Source: Pseudohoeflea suaedae | GTDB taxonomy: Bacteria > Pseudomonadota > Alphaproteobacteria > Rhizobiales > Rhizobiaceae | Assembly (NCBI RefSeq): GCF_004354915.1 | Contig: NZ_SMSI01000003.1 | Location: forward strand, 311,501-375,500 | Direction of reading: 5' to 3' | Length of the DNA: 64,000 bases | In this document: positions 16,175 through 24,837 of the stretch, in pieces | How positions within the stretch are numbered: the stretch's first letter is position 1 | Layout of the letters: every line of letters starts with the position of its first letter | Position numbers and translations under genes: made by a program | Notes under the pieces: generated by a model | What the model saw: the letters and a program-made list of their open reading frames with translations, nothing else | Databases searched by the model: none | What the model was told of the DNA's origin: nothing

Positions 16175-17596
16175 TCAGGCGAGGTAATCGGTTTGCTGCA
16201 GGCGCATATTTGTCAGCAGGTAGAGCCGCTGGGCAACTGCCCGTTGCCAGCTGTATGTGCTTGGCGATACATGGGATTTAACCAGGTAATCCCCGGTTTC
16301 CATGTCGCCGCTACCGCTTCTTATCTGCACGTCATCAGAGCTGTAGGAGAGTTTATACATTTTAGGGGCGGTGCGGTTCTGCGCATTGCTCCAGATGTTC
16401 ACCTTTCCGCTGTGACTCCAGTCCGCAACAATCCCATTGCCGACCTCTAAGAGCAAAACGGCATGCGTTTTCTGCACATAACGGGAGCCGTGATTGTTGA
16501 ACGTGGCAAATCCTGAATTCTTTCCAAATGACCGTCGTGCCAGTTTCGCTCCTTCCTCCGCAAACACCACCCAAGCGCCTCGGATGAGTCCTTTGTGGTG
16601 CGCCGCCTCCCAAAAGGCTCGTCGGTATTTCCACATTCTCTCGTCCGCTTCGCTGCTCATCGAGTTGCTTACGATATCCAGGAATTGACGGAGCGATTGC
16701 TCGGTCAACCACGCTATCACCATTGCCTTGATGGTCGGGAAACGCTCCCACCTCACCGGGCGAATGCGGGGGTCGCCAAATATCGAGAGGATGAGATTGA
16801 GGAAGAGATCCTTGATGCTTTTTTCCGGGGGACGGGTGTTGAACGGCTTCATCAGCGCCTCGGCGATCTCAAGATCGAGAGTGTTGAACAGCGGCTTGCC
16901 GTGGCTGTCCAGCGCATAGGCTTGGACCCGCTTGAGCCTACTCTCGTGGTCGGGTTCCGCTCCGTTGGCGAGCCCGACGAGCAGCTCCCTCGTGATCGCC
17001 TCGGCGAAGCCTGACTGCGCATTCAGTGCTCCCAGCCCAACTGCCTGCAGTGCCTGGGTCGCCGACTGGTTCCGTTGAAGCGCCGCTCCGGCAATCATCC
17101 GAGGGCCCTCGATACAATCATAAAGATTGTAGTCCTGCTGATAGCCGGACCACGGCTCACCCCATCTGACGGCCAAGTTCTGGAGGACGGAACTTGCTTC
17201 GACAAAGCCTGGTTGTCGCGGCGAGAACTGGACCAGGTAGACAGCCGCTAGATTGCGAAATGGGTTCCGCTTGGTGCTCGAGCGGATCATGTTCATGATC
17301 GCGTCAAAGGCTTCCGGATGGTCTGCCAGTGCTGGCGTTGTTCCCCACAAGCACCATATAGCATCCCGGAGCTGCTTGCTGGTCAGCGAGACTCCGGAAT
17401 GGAGCAGTTTGAGTAGGTCCATCGCAATCTGATTCATGGAGACCGCATCTACACGTTCAGCGATGTTCATTTCGCTCGCGCCGATCTTTGCAGCCGCCCT
17501 TGCGGTTAGCGGTTGCGCGGGAAGCACTGTGGCTGCGCGTGCGCCGGAGAAGCGCGCGCTGGAGTCTTGGCATGCCTGTCGTAGGACGCCAGTCAT
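16175..17596 (-). CDS. zorC: Zorya protein ZorC (EH-signature protein)
   Basis: 473 residues. The C-terminal half carries the EH-signature region: RIRPVRWERF, KYRRAFWEAAHHKGLIRGAW, then FATFNNHGSRYVQKTHAVLL and VADWSHSGKVNIW, with the Glu and His that name it. The first 45 residues are low in structure. ZorC binds DNA and acts with ZorD as the cytosolic effector of type I Zorya. Its ATG overlaps the zorB stop (ATGA at 17593-17596), so B and C are translationally coupled. It is somewhat short for the family but has no frameshift. Confidence 0.9.
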   Translation of the reverse strand: MTGVLRQACQDSSARFSGARAATVLPAQPLTARAAAKIGASEMNIAERVDAVSMNQIAMDLLKLLHSGVSLTSKQLRDAIWCLWGTTPALADHPEAFDAIMNMIRSSTKRNPFRNLAAVYLVQFSPRQPGFVEASSVLQNLAVRWGEPWSGYQQDYNLYDCIEGPRMIAGAALQRNQSATQALQAVGLGALNAQSGFAEAITRELLVGLANGAEPDHESRLKRVQAYALDSHGKPLFNTLDLEIAEALMKPFNTRPPEKSIKDLFLNLILSIFGDPRIRPVRWERFPTIKAMVIAWLTEQSLRQFLDIVSNSMSSEADERMWKYRRAFWEAAHHKGLIRGAWVVFAEEGAKLARRSFGKNSGFATFNNHGSRYVQKTHAVLLLEVGNGIVADWSHSGKVNIWSNAQNRTAPKMYKLSYSSDDVQIRSGSGDMETGDYLVKSHVSPSTYSWQRAVAQRLYLLTNMRLQQTDYLA

Positions 17597-18501
17597 CTGG
17601 GGATGACCTCGCTGCGAAGAATCTCGATTTGCTCCTCCATGGCGCCGGTCAACTTAAGGACTTCATTCAGGCGGACCGAGTTGTCGACCTCCATGACAAA
17701 ACGCATGTCGATGCGGCGATTGCCGGCGAGGCGATCGCCCCGCACGTCATCGGTCTCGGCTTCGCCTGCTGGTGCGGGGATAGGTCGAGTTGACGAATAG
17801 CCGGATACGGAGAGGATTTCCTTTTCACCTCGGTTCTTCAGATGCCTAAGACCCGGCTGAACCGTGGTGATTTCGCGGTATGTCGAAACTGCCCGCTCTG
17901 TAGAGAGAGCCCAGTTGCGTTCATCTGTCCCGGTCAGGTCTGTATGGCCCTCAATGAACACAGTATCGATTGTTGACGTCGATTTGTTGACGCCGACGCA
18001 TTCCGGTGCTTCCAGCTCATCACAGGAGCTTACATATCTGGGCAGAACGCGCTGCAAGACCTGCGCTAGCTTGGCCACGTTTGCAGCAGCGGCCGCGTTC
18101 AGGTTCGATCTGTCCGAATCGAAGCGGATCGCGTTGTCCGTGAGCCTCAGCACGCCGTTCTCGGGATCGATCTGCACTTCAAGGCCCACTTCCTTCAATT
18201 CATCCTTGAGATCGTTGAGCAGTTCCGTCCGCTCCCTTTGTGACTGATCGAGTGAGGCGAGTTCGGTGTCGATTTCGTCGCGCAAGATCTTGAGTTGGTT
18301 GGCCACTTCCTCGACACGCTTCAGCACCTCCTCGATCTGCGTTTCGGACGTGTCGGTCTGCTCCTGGAACTGCAGGGCAAAGACCATCAGCATGATTATG
18401 AAGATGAAAAGGATGCCGACCATCATGTCGGTCATGGAGACGAAATAGTTTTCCTCGGCCTCTTCGGCTTCGTGTCCTGTGTTGTCGTCAAAGGCCAGCA
18501 T
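17593..18501 (-). CDS. zorB: Zorya stator protein ZorB (MotB/OmpA-like)
   Basis: 302 residues. A short cytoplasmic tail leads into one membrane helix (MMVGILFIFIIMLMVFALQF). Asp25 (SMTD) is placed like the proton-carrying Asp of MotB. A coiled coil (EEVLKRVEEVANQLKILRDE) and a C-terminal OmpA-like peptidoglycan-binding domain (VFIEGHTDLTGTDERNWALS) follow. With ZorA it forms the ion-driven envelope motor that detects phage. It lies 7 bases after zorA and overlaps zorC by 4 bases. Two Cys (SSCDELEAPECVG) in the periplasmic part may form a disulfide. Confidence 0.93.
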   Translation of the reverse strand: MLAFDDNTGHEAEEAEENYFVSMTDMMVGILFIFIIMLMVFALQFQEQTDTSETQIEEVLKRVEEVANQLKILRDEIDTELASLDQSQRERTELLNDLKDELKEVGLEVQIDPENGVLRLTDNAIRFDSDRSNLNAAAAANVAKLAQVLQRVLPRYVSSCDELEAPECVGVNKSTSTIDTVFIEGHTDLTGTDERNWALSTERAVSTYREITTVQPGLRHLKNRGEKEILSVSGYSSTRPIPAPAGEAETDDVRGDRLAGNRRIDMRFVMEVDNSVRLNEVLKLTGAMEEQIEILRSEVIPR

Positions 18502-18508
18502 GGATCAC

Positions 18509-20671
18509 CTATTCCGCTGCGGTTCGCATCGCGCTCTTCAGATCCGTGACCGCCTCGCCGAACTCCTCGACAGATTCCTGGATGTCATTCAAAGTCGCCG
18601 AGAGTTGCGTCACGGCTTGAGCCAGCCCCTTGTCGATATCTGACGCGTAGCGGCTCAGCGTGTCTCCCTGGCTTTCCGTAGCAACGGCCAGATCGCCGAC
18701 TGCCTTCGCAAGGGCTTCATCGATTCGGACGAACCGTTCTTCATACTCACGCCAGGTTTCGATGAGCTGCTCGCCCTGTCCCCGAATGGAGGTCGCCAGC
18801 TCGCCGGATGCGTGCTCGCTTGCGGAAAGGGACTCGACTGCGGTCTTCAGTGACTTTTCTAAGTCGGTCGTTGCGCTCGCGATCTTTTCCCCGGACTGGA
18901 TCAGTGGCGCCGCGGCAACGCGAACATCGTTGGCCGTCTTGGCGAAGGCGTCGGAGACTAGGCGCGTTTGCGTGGTTGCGTCGCCAATGGCGCTTGCCTG
19001 CGACGTCAGGGCCGAGCCGGATTTGCTCAAGGCGCCTTCGAAACGATCTACTTCCGCGCGGATCGATGCAATCGCCTCGGCGAGACCCTCGCGTATGGCT
19101 TCCGCACTCGACTGCGCAACGCTTGCCACCGTTTCGGCCGCACTCTGTTGCGCCTTCTGGATCTCTTCCTGGGTCTGGGTCAAACCTTCGCGCAGTTTTG
19201 TGTCGAAGGATGCCAAGTTGTTGGACACGTTGCCGACCTGCCCCTCCAGCTTCTCCAGAACGCGGCCCATCGCTTCCTCGATGCGGCTCGAAGCGCCGCC
19301 GGCGGCATTGCCCAACTGGGTTTCGATCTGAGTATTGGCGTTTTCGAAGGTGGCCTTCATGGCGGCCATGATTTCGGTCAGCTGATCGCGGTTCTGGTCG
19401 GCGCCGGCGCCGAGAGTGCTGGCTGCTTCGCTCACCAAACGGTTCAGGTTTTCGGCGGATTCGCTCATGCGTCGGGCAAAATCCTCGCCACTGCCTTTGA
19501 CGCCGTTCTGCGTCTCGGCCAGCGTCACCTGCATGGCCTTGAGCGTTTCGGCCAGTTCGCGCAGTTCCGTGCCGGCGCTGCCCTGAACGCTGTTGGTGAA
19601 CTGGTTGAGCATGTCGGACACGCCGGACTGGCTGGTCTCCGAGATCCGGTCGAGGGCTGCCGAAATGCTGGTATTGATCGGTGACATGGCCGTGGTGAAC
19701 GCGGACTGTATCTGCGGTTCGAGCTGGGCGCCCATCTGGGCAAAGAACTTATCGCTGTTGATTTCTTTGAGCTGGTCGCGCTGTTCCTTGGCCGCTTCGT
19801 TCATCTCGATTGCAAGCGATTGCGGCGGCACGTATTTCAGCCTCAGCTCTAGCTCCTCACAGAATTTGCTGAAGCTGCCCTCGATCCAGATCAGATAGGC
19901 CTTGAACACGATCGACAGGAACAGCGAGGCGCCGAGGCCGGCAATCGACGTGGCAAACTTGAACGAGGCGATCTGCAAGAGCTCCGTCATCGCCGCCTGC
20001 ATCACGTTGACATCCTGGCCGCCGGAGGCCTCGCCGGCCTTGTAGAGTGCCAGCACGATGCCGATGAAGGTCAGTAAAAGTCCTACCGCAACGAAGTAGC
20101 CGGGTATGCCGGCCATCATTTTCAGGCCGAAGAGCCGCTCCCGTGCCATGCCGATATTGAGGAAGCTCTGCGGGCGGACCGTGTTTCGGATGATCTGGCG
20201 TTCGTCGCCAACCGGCTTGACCAGGGTTTCGTCAAACTCCCGCCAGGCATTGCCTATGAGGCGGCTCCGCTTGAAGGAGTCATAGATGGATCGGTCATAC
20301 TCGGCAGCGAAGGTCTCTAGCCCGTCTAGGCGTTCGATCTTGCGGCGGAGATACCAGAGCGTGAAAAGAATTGTCGCGACATGCAAGAGCAGGAAGCAGA
20401 CAGCGAATGCCAAGGCGACGGCGCCGATGCCGTAGGCCAGTGAAAAGATGAAATCCAGTTCGCTCAGTCGGTTGAGCGCTTCCTTCGCGGCCGTTGCGTC
20501 CGCAAAGCTGCCTTTGAGAAGCTCAATTCCGAGTCCTAATCGGTCGAAGATCAGCCCTGTGTCGAGCCGCGTAGACACAGCGTCCAGCCCGGCCATGATC
20601 AACAGGAACAAAAGCCAGAAAAGGCCCGCCCGGACGAACGGGTTCCATACTATCAAACGCACCTGTTTCAT
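18509..20671 (-). CDS. zorA: Zorya motor protein ZorA (MotA/TolQ/ExbB-like)
   Basis: 720 residues. Membrane helices lie near residues 11-29, 77-108, 191-210 and 237-262, the last two forming the MotA/ExbB-type channel core (PGYFVAVGLLLTFIGIVLAL). From about residue 290 to the end runs a very long helical, Ala/Glu/Gln-rich tail (FARRMSESAENLNRLVSEAA), the ZorA cytoplasmic tail that carries the signal from the motor to the effectors. Length and layout match type I ZorA. First gene of zorABCD; ATG at 20671. Confidence 0.94.
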   Translation of the reverse strand: MKQVRLIVWNPFVRAGLFWLLFLLIMAGLDAVSTRLDTGLIFDRLGLGIELLKGSFADATAAKEALNRLSELDFIFSLAYGIGAVALAFAVCFLLLHVATILFTLWYLRRKIERLDGLETFAAEYDRSIYDSFKRSRLIGNAWREFDETLVKPVGDERQIIRNTVRPQSFLNIGMARERLFGLKMMAGIPGYFVAVGLLLTFIGIVLALYKAGEASGGQDVNVMQAAMTELLQIASFKFATSIAGLGASLFLSIVFKAYLIWIEGSFSKFCEELELRLKYVPPQSLAIEMNEAAKEQRDQLKEINSDKFFAQMGAQLEPQIQSAFTTAMSPINTSISAALDRISETSQSGVSDMLNQFTNSVQGSAGTELRELAETLKAMQVTLAETQNGVKGSGEDFARRMSESAENLNRLVSEAASTLGAGADQNRDQLTEIMAAMKATFENANTQIETQLGNAAGGASSRIEEAMGRVLEKLEGQVGNVSNNLASFDTKLREGLTQTQEEIQKAQQSAAETVASVAQSSAEAIREGLAEAIASIRAEVDRFEGALSKSGSALTSQASAIGDATTQTRLVSDAFAKTANDVRVAAAPLIQSGEKIASATTDLEKSLKTAVESLSASEHASGELATSIRGQGEQLIETWREYEERFVRIDEALAKAVGDLAVATESQGDTLSRYASDIDKGLAQAVTQLSATLNDIQESVEEFGEAVTDLKSAMRTAAE

Positions 20672-20983
20672 GCCGACTGTAAAGCCCCCCGTCTTCTGCG
20701 CATCCCGTCAAAGCGCGTCTCGTTGGGCCGCCCCGACCCCTTCGCGCTCTTGCGCATATGCTAATCTTCAATGCCTTGGCAATCAGGATTTCGCGCTAAG
20801 ATCCCCACCTTAAAGTTGTTGTCATCCTTGGATGTATTTCCCAGATTGTCCAGTGATTTGTGATTTTCGATTGTAGGCGCCGGAGGCGGCGCCTATTCTC
20901 CGCGTGAGAAGTGATTTGCAAGGAAAAACAATGCTCAACGGTGAGATTCGTTCGAAGGTCAATTAGGACTGGAACGCCTCGCT
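20672..20983. other. Intergenic stretch upstream of zorA with one hairpin
   Basis: There is no credible gene. TAGGCGCC (20874-20881) and GGCGCCTA (20888-20895) form an 8-bp hairpin with a 6-base loop and no U-run. The zorA promoter must lie in the right-hand sequence next to 20672, but I cannot fix a -35/-10 pair. The last part (from about 20940) grades into the IS3 transposase remnant. Confidence 0.5.
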
Positions 20984-21425
20984 TATCTGGCCGTCGTCAT
21001 CGATCTCTATTCGCGGCGTATCGTGGGCTGGTCGATGCAGAGCCGTCAGACAACGGACGTATTGCTGCATTTATTGCTGATGACGGTATGGAGACGGAGG
21101 CCGACGAGCCGGGTGTTGGTCAATTCGGATCAGGGTTCCCAATCACCAGCAGGACTGCGACTCCTTCCTAAGGGCTTGCAATTTGAAACACTGGATGAGC
21201 CGACGCCGAAACTGTCATGACAACGTGGTTGCCGAGAGCTTCTTCAATCTGCTCAAGCGGGAGCGGATACGGCGAAGGACCTACAAGACCAGAGCCAAAG
21301 CCCGGCAGGATGTATTCGAATATATCAAGATGTTCTACAACCCGGAACGCAGGCACGTGAGGAACGGGATGCTGTCGCCCATCCAGTTCGAAAGACAGCA
21401 GGAAATGAGCACCGATGGCGTCTAG
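20984..21425 (+). pseudogene. Decayed IS3-family transposase (OrfB, rve integrase domain)
   Basis: The C-terminal part of an IS3-group OrfB is readable in pieces: YLAVVIDLYSRRIVGWSMQS, then NSDQGSQ, then after frame changes MSRRRNCHDNVVAESFFNLL and KMFYNPERRHVRNGMLSP to a TAG at 21423-21425. The second Asp (SDQGSQ) and the Glu (AESFFN) of the DDE triad remain. The N-terminus, OrfA and the left end are missing and there is at least one indel near 21140 where FTS should follow DQGSQ. The sequence AGGAAACTCGGAGCAATTCA to 21444 looks like the right terminal repeat. It separates Zorya from the methyltransferase operon. Confidence 0.88.
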
Positions 21426-21599
21426 GAAACTCGGAGCAATTCACTGCCACCGCATAGTGCACAGGCGGATTCCCTGGTTGAGTATTGTTGATCCGAGGAA
21501 GATTGTCAGCCGTCACTCCGGTCAATCGCCGTGCAAGGCTAACATCACGGCGGGTTCAAAGGCTGCCGGTTGCGTTGTGTATGTCGCGGTGCCGCAGTT

Positions 21600-22784
21600 C
21601 TATTGAACCGATCGCACCAGGCGAGCTTCGTCCGGCCGATAGACATATTCGTGAAGAGTGCCATCCTTGATGCGGTCGACAATGTCCACAATTACGTCAA
21701 ATGGCACAACGAACCACTCGCGCGGCTGAATCTTCAGCCCCAGACGGTCAGTGATTTTGACGTTCAGGCGGGCGGTCGCCAAAAAGCGATGCAGCAAGTT
21801 TTCCAGCGCAACGCGGTTGATGTCATAGAGCTTGAAGGTCTCTACAATCTCGACCGGCGCCATCAGAAAGGTCGGGTCTTTCGCGGCATTGACGATGCGC
21901 TTCTCGACGTCGCCGCCAGTCACGCCGATTTTGTGTAGAACGTTGTGCATTTCCGCGATCTCAGGACGTTCTGACAGGCTTCGGAGAACGTATATCGTCC
22001 CGGTTTCGCGCCCATCAATTTGCCCATCCTTGTTGAACAAAGGGCCTGCGTCCGGTTCGGTGATCCGGCGGCCTGCCGGATCCTGCGTCAGCGCCTTCTG
22101 CAATGATCGCGCCAGAAGATTGCTCTCGGTGCCGTTGTCGTAAATTACGCGCAGCCGCTTGTCGCGGTTGCCTGAGGCATTGGTGAATTCCTCGCCCTCT
22201 TCGGCGACATAGGCCGTGACACCGTCGAGAATGAAGAAGCGTCCCTGCTCGATTTCGGATTTACGCTCGAAACGCCGGGTCTGACGCTCACCATTGTCCA
22301 AGTCCGATTTCACCACTTTGAAGAGCTCTTCGAAATCCTCAAAGTTTTCGCAACGGGTTCGTTCAGCAATTTCTTCAGCAGCCTGAATTTCTGCAGCCGA
22401 ACGAACGTAGCGTAGCGTTGTGATGTCGGTCTCGGCTTCCGACACTATGCCAAGCGCAGCAAGAATTTCGGCGTCTTCCAACTCTGCCGGCTCATTCTCG
22501 ACGATCGCTGTATCGGATAGAAGTCCTTGGTGATCCATATCGGCGAGAAGCTTCACGCAGTCCGGTTGTGAGCGCAGTCTATCGAGGCGCACTGCATATA
22601 TGCGCTCGAAGATATCATTTCCTTCGCCATGTTGCGGTGGGCGCCCATGTTGCTCGACGAACTTCTGGATGTCCTCAAAGCCAGCAATGATACGTGCATC
22701 GCGGGAGGAGATTGCCGACTTCCTCTCTTCCAGCGGCTCAAGATCGAGATCGGCAAGAATATCGAGATCGCTTCGTTCAGCCAT
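21600..22784 (-). CDS. GIY-YIG nuclease-family protein (T5orf172/MUG113-like)
   Basis: 394 residues from MAERSDLDIL. The C-terminal third is a GIY-YIG-type nuclease domain: GTIYVLRSL (262-270, the GIY strand), HKIGVTGGDVEKRI (284-297, the YIG strand with the following Arg), LENLLHRFL (327-335, the catalytic-helix region with Glu) and PREWFVVP (354-361). The N-terminal two thirds is acidic and helical with no family I know. It is the last gene of the four-gene methyltransferase operon and overlaps the helicase stop by 8 bases. An upstream ATG at 22817 would add 11 residues. Probably a DNA-cleaving subunit of the system. Confidence 0.83.
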   Translation of the reverse strand: MAERSDLDILADLDLEPLEERKSAISSRDARIIAGFEDIQKFVEQHGRPPQHGEGNDIFERIYAVRLDRLRSQPDCVKLLADMDHQGLLSDTAIVENEPAELEDAEILAALGIVSEAETDITTLRYVRSAAEIQAAEEIAERTRCENFEDFEELFKVVKSDLDNGERQTRRFERKSEIEQGRFFILDGVTAYVAEEGEEFTNASGNRDKRLRVIYDNGTESNLLARSLQKALTQDPAGRRITEPDAGPLFNKDGQIDGRETGTIYVLRSLSERPEIAEMHNVLHKIGVTGGDVEKRIVNAAKDPTFLMAPVEIVETFKLYDINRVALENLLHRFLATARLNVKITDRLGLKIQPREWFVVPFDVIVDIVDRIKDGTLHEYVYRPDEARLVRSVQ

Positions 22785-24837
22785 TCGTGGCCGCCCTGTG
22801 TCGTATGAATTCAACACCTTCGGCCATCTGGCGCTCCCAAGCGTCGGTCGAGGTCAGTGAAGGACGTCGTCCCGTCTCCTTGTAAAAACGCACTGCGCGC
22901 TCGGCAAGAACGCGTGCTTCGTCGTAGGTGAGGCTGATCCGTTTCTTTGCGATGATCTCGGCTATTTGCCGCAACGTCGGTTCGTCCATGGCCTTCGAAA
23001 GGATTGAGCGGGCGGTCTGAAACGGATTGATGCTGTCAATCAAGTCGATTTCGAGTTCCCGGACTTCAAGCACGTAGCGACGCGCGCCATCGACAAAAGC
23101 AGTGTTGGACGGTGGCTCTTCTCCGGCCTCGTGTGCGGCCGTGTGCGCTTTCGCCTGTTGTGTCAGAGCGACCGCTGCGATTGCATGCTGCCGAACGGCC
23201 TCGCGATCTTCATCCGAGAGGTCGGGATAACGCTCGGCGATGATCTTTCCCATTCGCAGCTGTGTGAGTTCTTCAGCGGGCGTCTCCTCGTCAAAGACAC
23301 CCCGCTCCACTGTGGTTCGGTCCTGCACGAAGGCGGTCAACACCTCGTTGATATCTTCCTGACAGATGCGCTTCGCCTCAGCGCTTTTCGGCTCGACAAG
23401 TCCGCCAATCTCGAAATGCAATTGACCGGTCGCTTCGTTGAAGCCAACATTCGTGCTGCCTTCCTGGTAGCCGCCCTCGCCATATTCAAAACCATCTTTG
23501 GCGCCGGCCGATTTCGGCGTGAATGTGAATTTCGGCGCGAGCACTTGTTCCATGAGCAAGCTGGCGGCGATGGCCTTCAGGGTGTCGTTGACCGCTTCGT
23601 TGACCGTTTCCTCCGAGGCGTCAGGTTCCGCGATCAGGTTCGTAAACCGCGCATTTGTCTTGCCCGGCGCGTCGCGTGTGGCGCGACCGATGATCTGCAC
23701 CACTTCGGTCAGCGAACTGCGATATCCGATCGTCAACGCATGCTCGCACCAAATCCAGTCGAATCCCTCCTTCGCCATACCAAGCGCGATAATGATATCA
23801 ACATGATCGCGGTCATCGGCATGCTTTGGATCCTTCAGTGCGCCGATGACGCGGTCGCGGCGAGCGCTGTCGTCATCGACGAGGTCCGCGATCTTCAAGA
23901 CCTGCCCATCCGGCCGTTCCACGAGTTGAAAACCGGTTGCGTCATCGGCACCTTTCCAGGTGCCGAGCGTCTGCATGATGTCCTCCGCCTCCTTGATCTT
24001 GTCGCCCAGGCTCTCACGCGCGTTCACATTGGGAATGTGAACGATCGTTTTTTTTTCCGGGTCGAGGACTTCCGCGACAGCATCGATGTAGCGCCCCGAG
24101 TAGAGGTAATAGCCGATGTCGAGCGACTTCAGATAATCATAGCCGTTGAGCTGTTCGTAGTAGGTGTAGGTCACCTTTTCGAACCTCTCCTCGTCTTCCG
24201 GCAGCAGCACCGCCTCTGCATCACCGCGAAAATATGAACCGGTCATTGCAACGATATGCATACGGTCCCGTTCGATGAAAGCGCGTAGATGCGACCCGAG
24301 CTTATTGTCCGGATTGGCACTGACATGATGAAACTCGTCGATGGCAATCAGGCGGTCGTCGAATGCCGCGATACCGAGCTCATCAACGGCAAAACGGAAT
24401 GTCGCATGCGTGCAGACCAGAACCTTTTCGTCCGACGCAAGAAACGCCCGAACGGCATCGACCTTGCCCTTGGCAACCTTCGGATCGTCAGCGCCTGGCG
24501 CATTGCACAGGTTCCATTGCGGAGCAACGGTCCAGTCGGCCCAGAAACCGTATTTTGAAAGCGGCGTATTCTTGAATGAAGCGCCGATAGAACGCTCCGG
24601 CACGACGATGAGCGCCTGTTTGAGGCCTTGGTTCTCTATCTTGTCGAGGGCGATGAACATCAGGGCGCGCGACTTGCCGGATGCCGGCGGCGATTTGATC
24701 AGGAGATATTGTTCGCCTCGCATGTTGTAGGCGCGCTCCTGCATGGCGCGCATGCCGAGCTCGTTCGACTTCTTGGATGCGCCTGTCGCGGCGTAGGCGA
24801 CATTGACGGAGGGCGCGGATTTGACATGGTCGGTCAA
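22777..24837 (-). CDS. SF2 DEAD/DEAH-family helicase of the methyltransferase operon
   Basis: 686 residues. Walker A SPPASGKS is at 49-56, motif II IDEFHH at 166-171, motif III AMTGSYFRG, and motif VI VVQIIGRATRDAPGK near 382-396. It resembles the restriction-type DEAD helicases (ResIII/HsdR motor class) but carries no nuclease motif that I can see. The C-terminal 250 residues are helical and unassigned. Its ATG overlaps the DUF262 gene stop (ATGA, 24834-24837) and its own end overlaps the GIY-YIG gene. It is likely the ATP-driven motor of the four-gene system. Confidence 0.86.
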   Translation of the reverse strand: MTDHVKSAPSVNVAYAATGASKKSNELGMRAMQERAYNMRGEQYLLIKSPPASGKSRALMFIALDKIENQGLKQALIVVPERSIGASFKNTPLSKYGFWADWTVAPQWNLCNAPGADDPKVAKGKVDAVRAFLASDEKVLVCTHATFRFAVDELGIAAFDDRLIAIDEFHHVSANPDNKLGSHLRAFIERDRMHIVAMTGSYFRGDAEAVLLPEDEERFEKVTYTYYEQLNGYDYLKSLDIGYYLYSGRYIDAVAEVLDPEKKTIVHIPNVNARESLGDKIKEAEDIMQTLGTWKGADDATGFQLVERPDGQVLKIADLVDDDSARRDRVIGALKDPKHADDRDHVDIIIALGMAKEGFDWIWCEHALTIGYRSSLTEVVQIIGRATRDAPGKTNARFTNLIAEPDASEETVNEAVNDTLKAIAASLLMEQVLAPKFTFTPKSAGAKDGFEYGEGGYQEGSTNVGFNEATGQLHFEIGGLVEPKSAEAKRICQEDINEVLTAFVQDRTTVERGVFDEETPAEELTQLRMGKIIAERYPDLSDEDREAVRQHAIAAVALTQQAKAHTAAHEAGEEPPSNTAFVDGARRYVLEVRELEIDLIDSINPFQTARSILSKAMDEPTLRQIAEIIAKKRISLTYDEARVLAERAVRFYKETGRRPSLTSTDAWERQMAEGVEFIRHRAATNG

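Noticed and set aside
13197..20671. Type II Zorya or a flagellar stator pair
   Set aside because: ZorC and the Snf2-type ZorD are present and ZorE is absent; no flagellar genes are nearby, and ZorA has the long Zorya tail.
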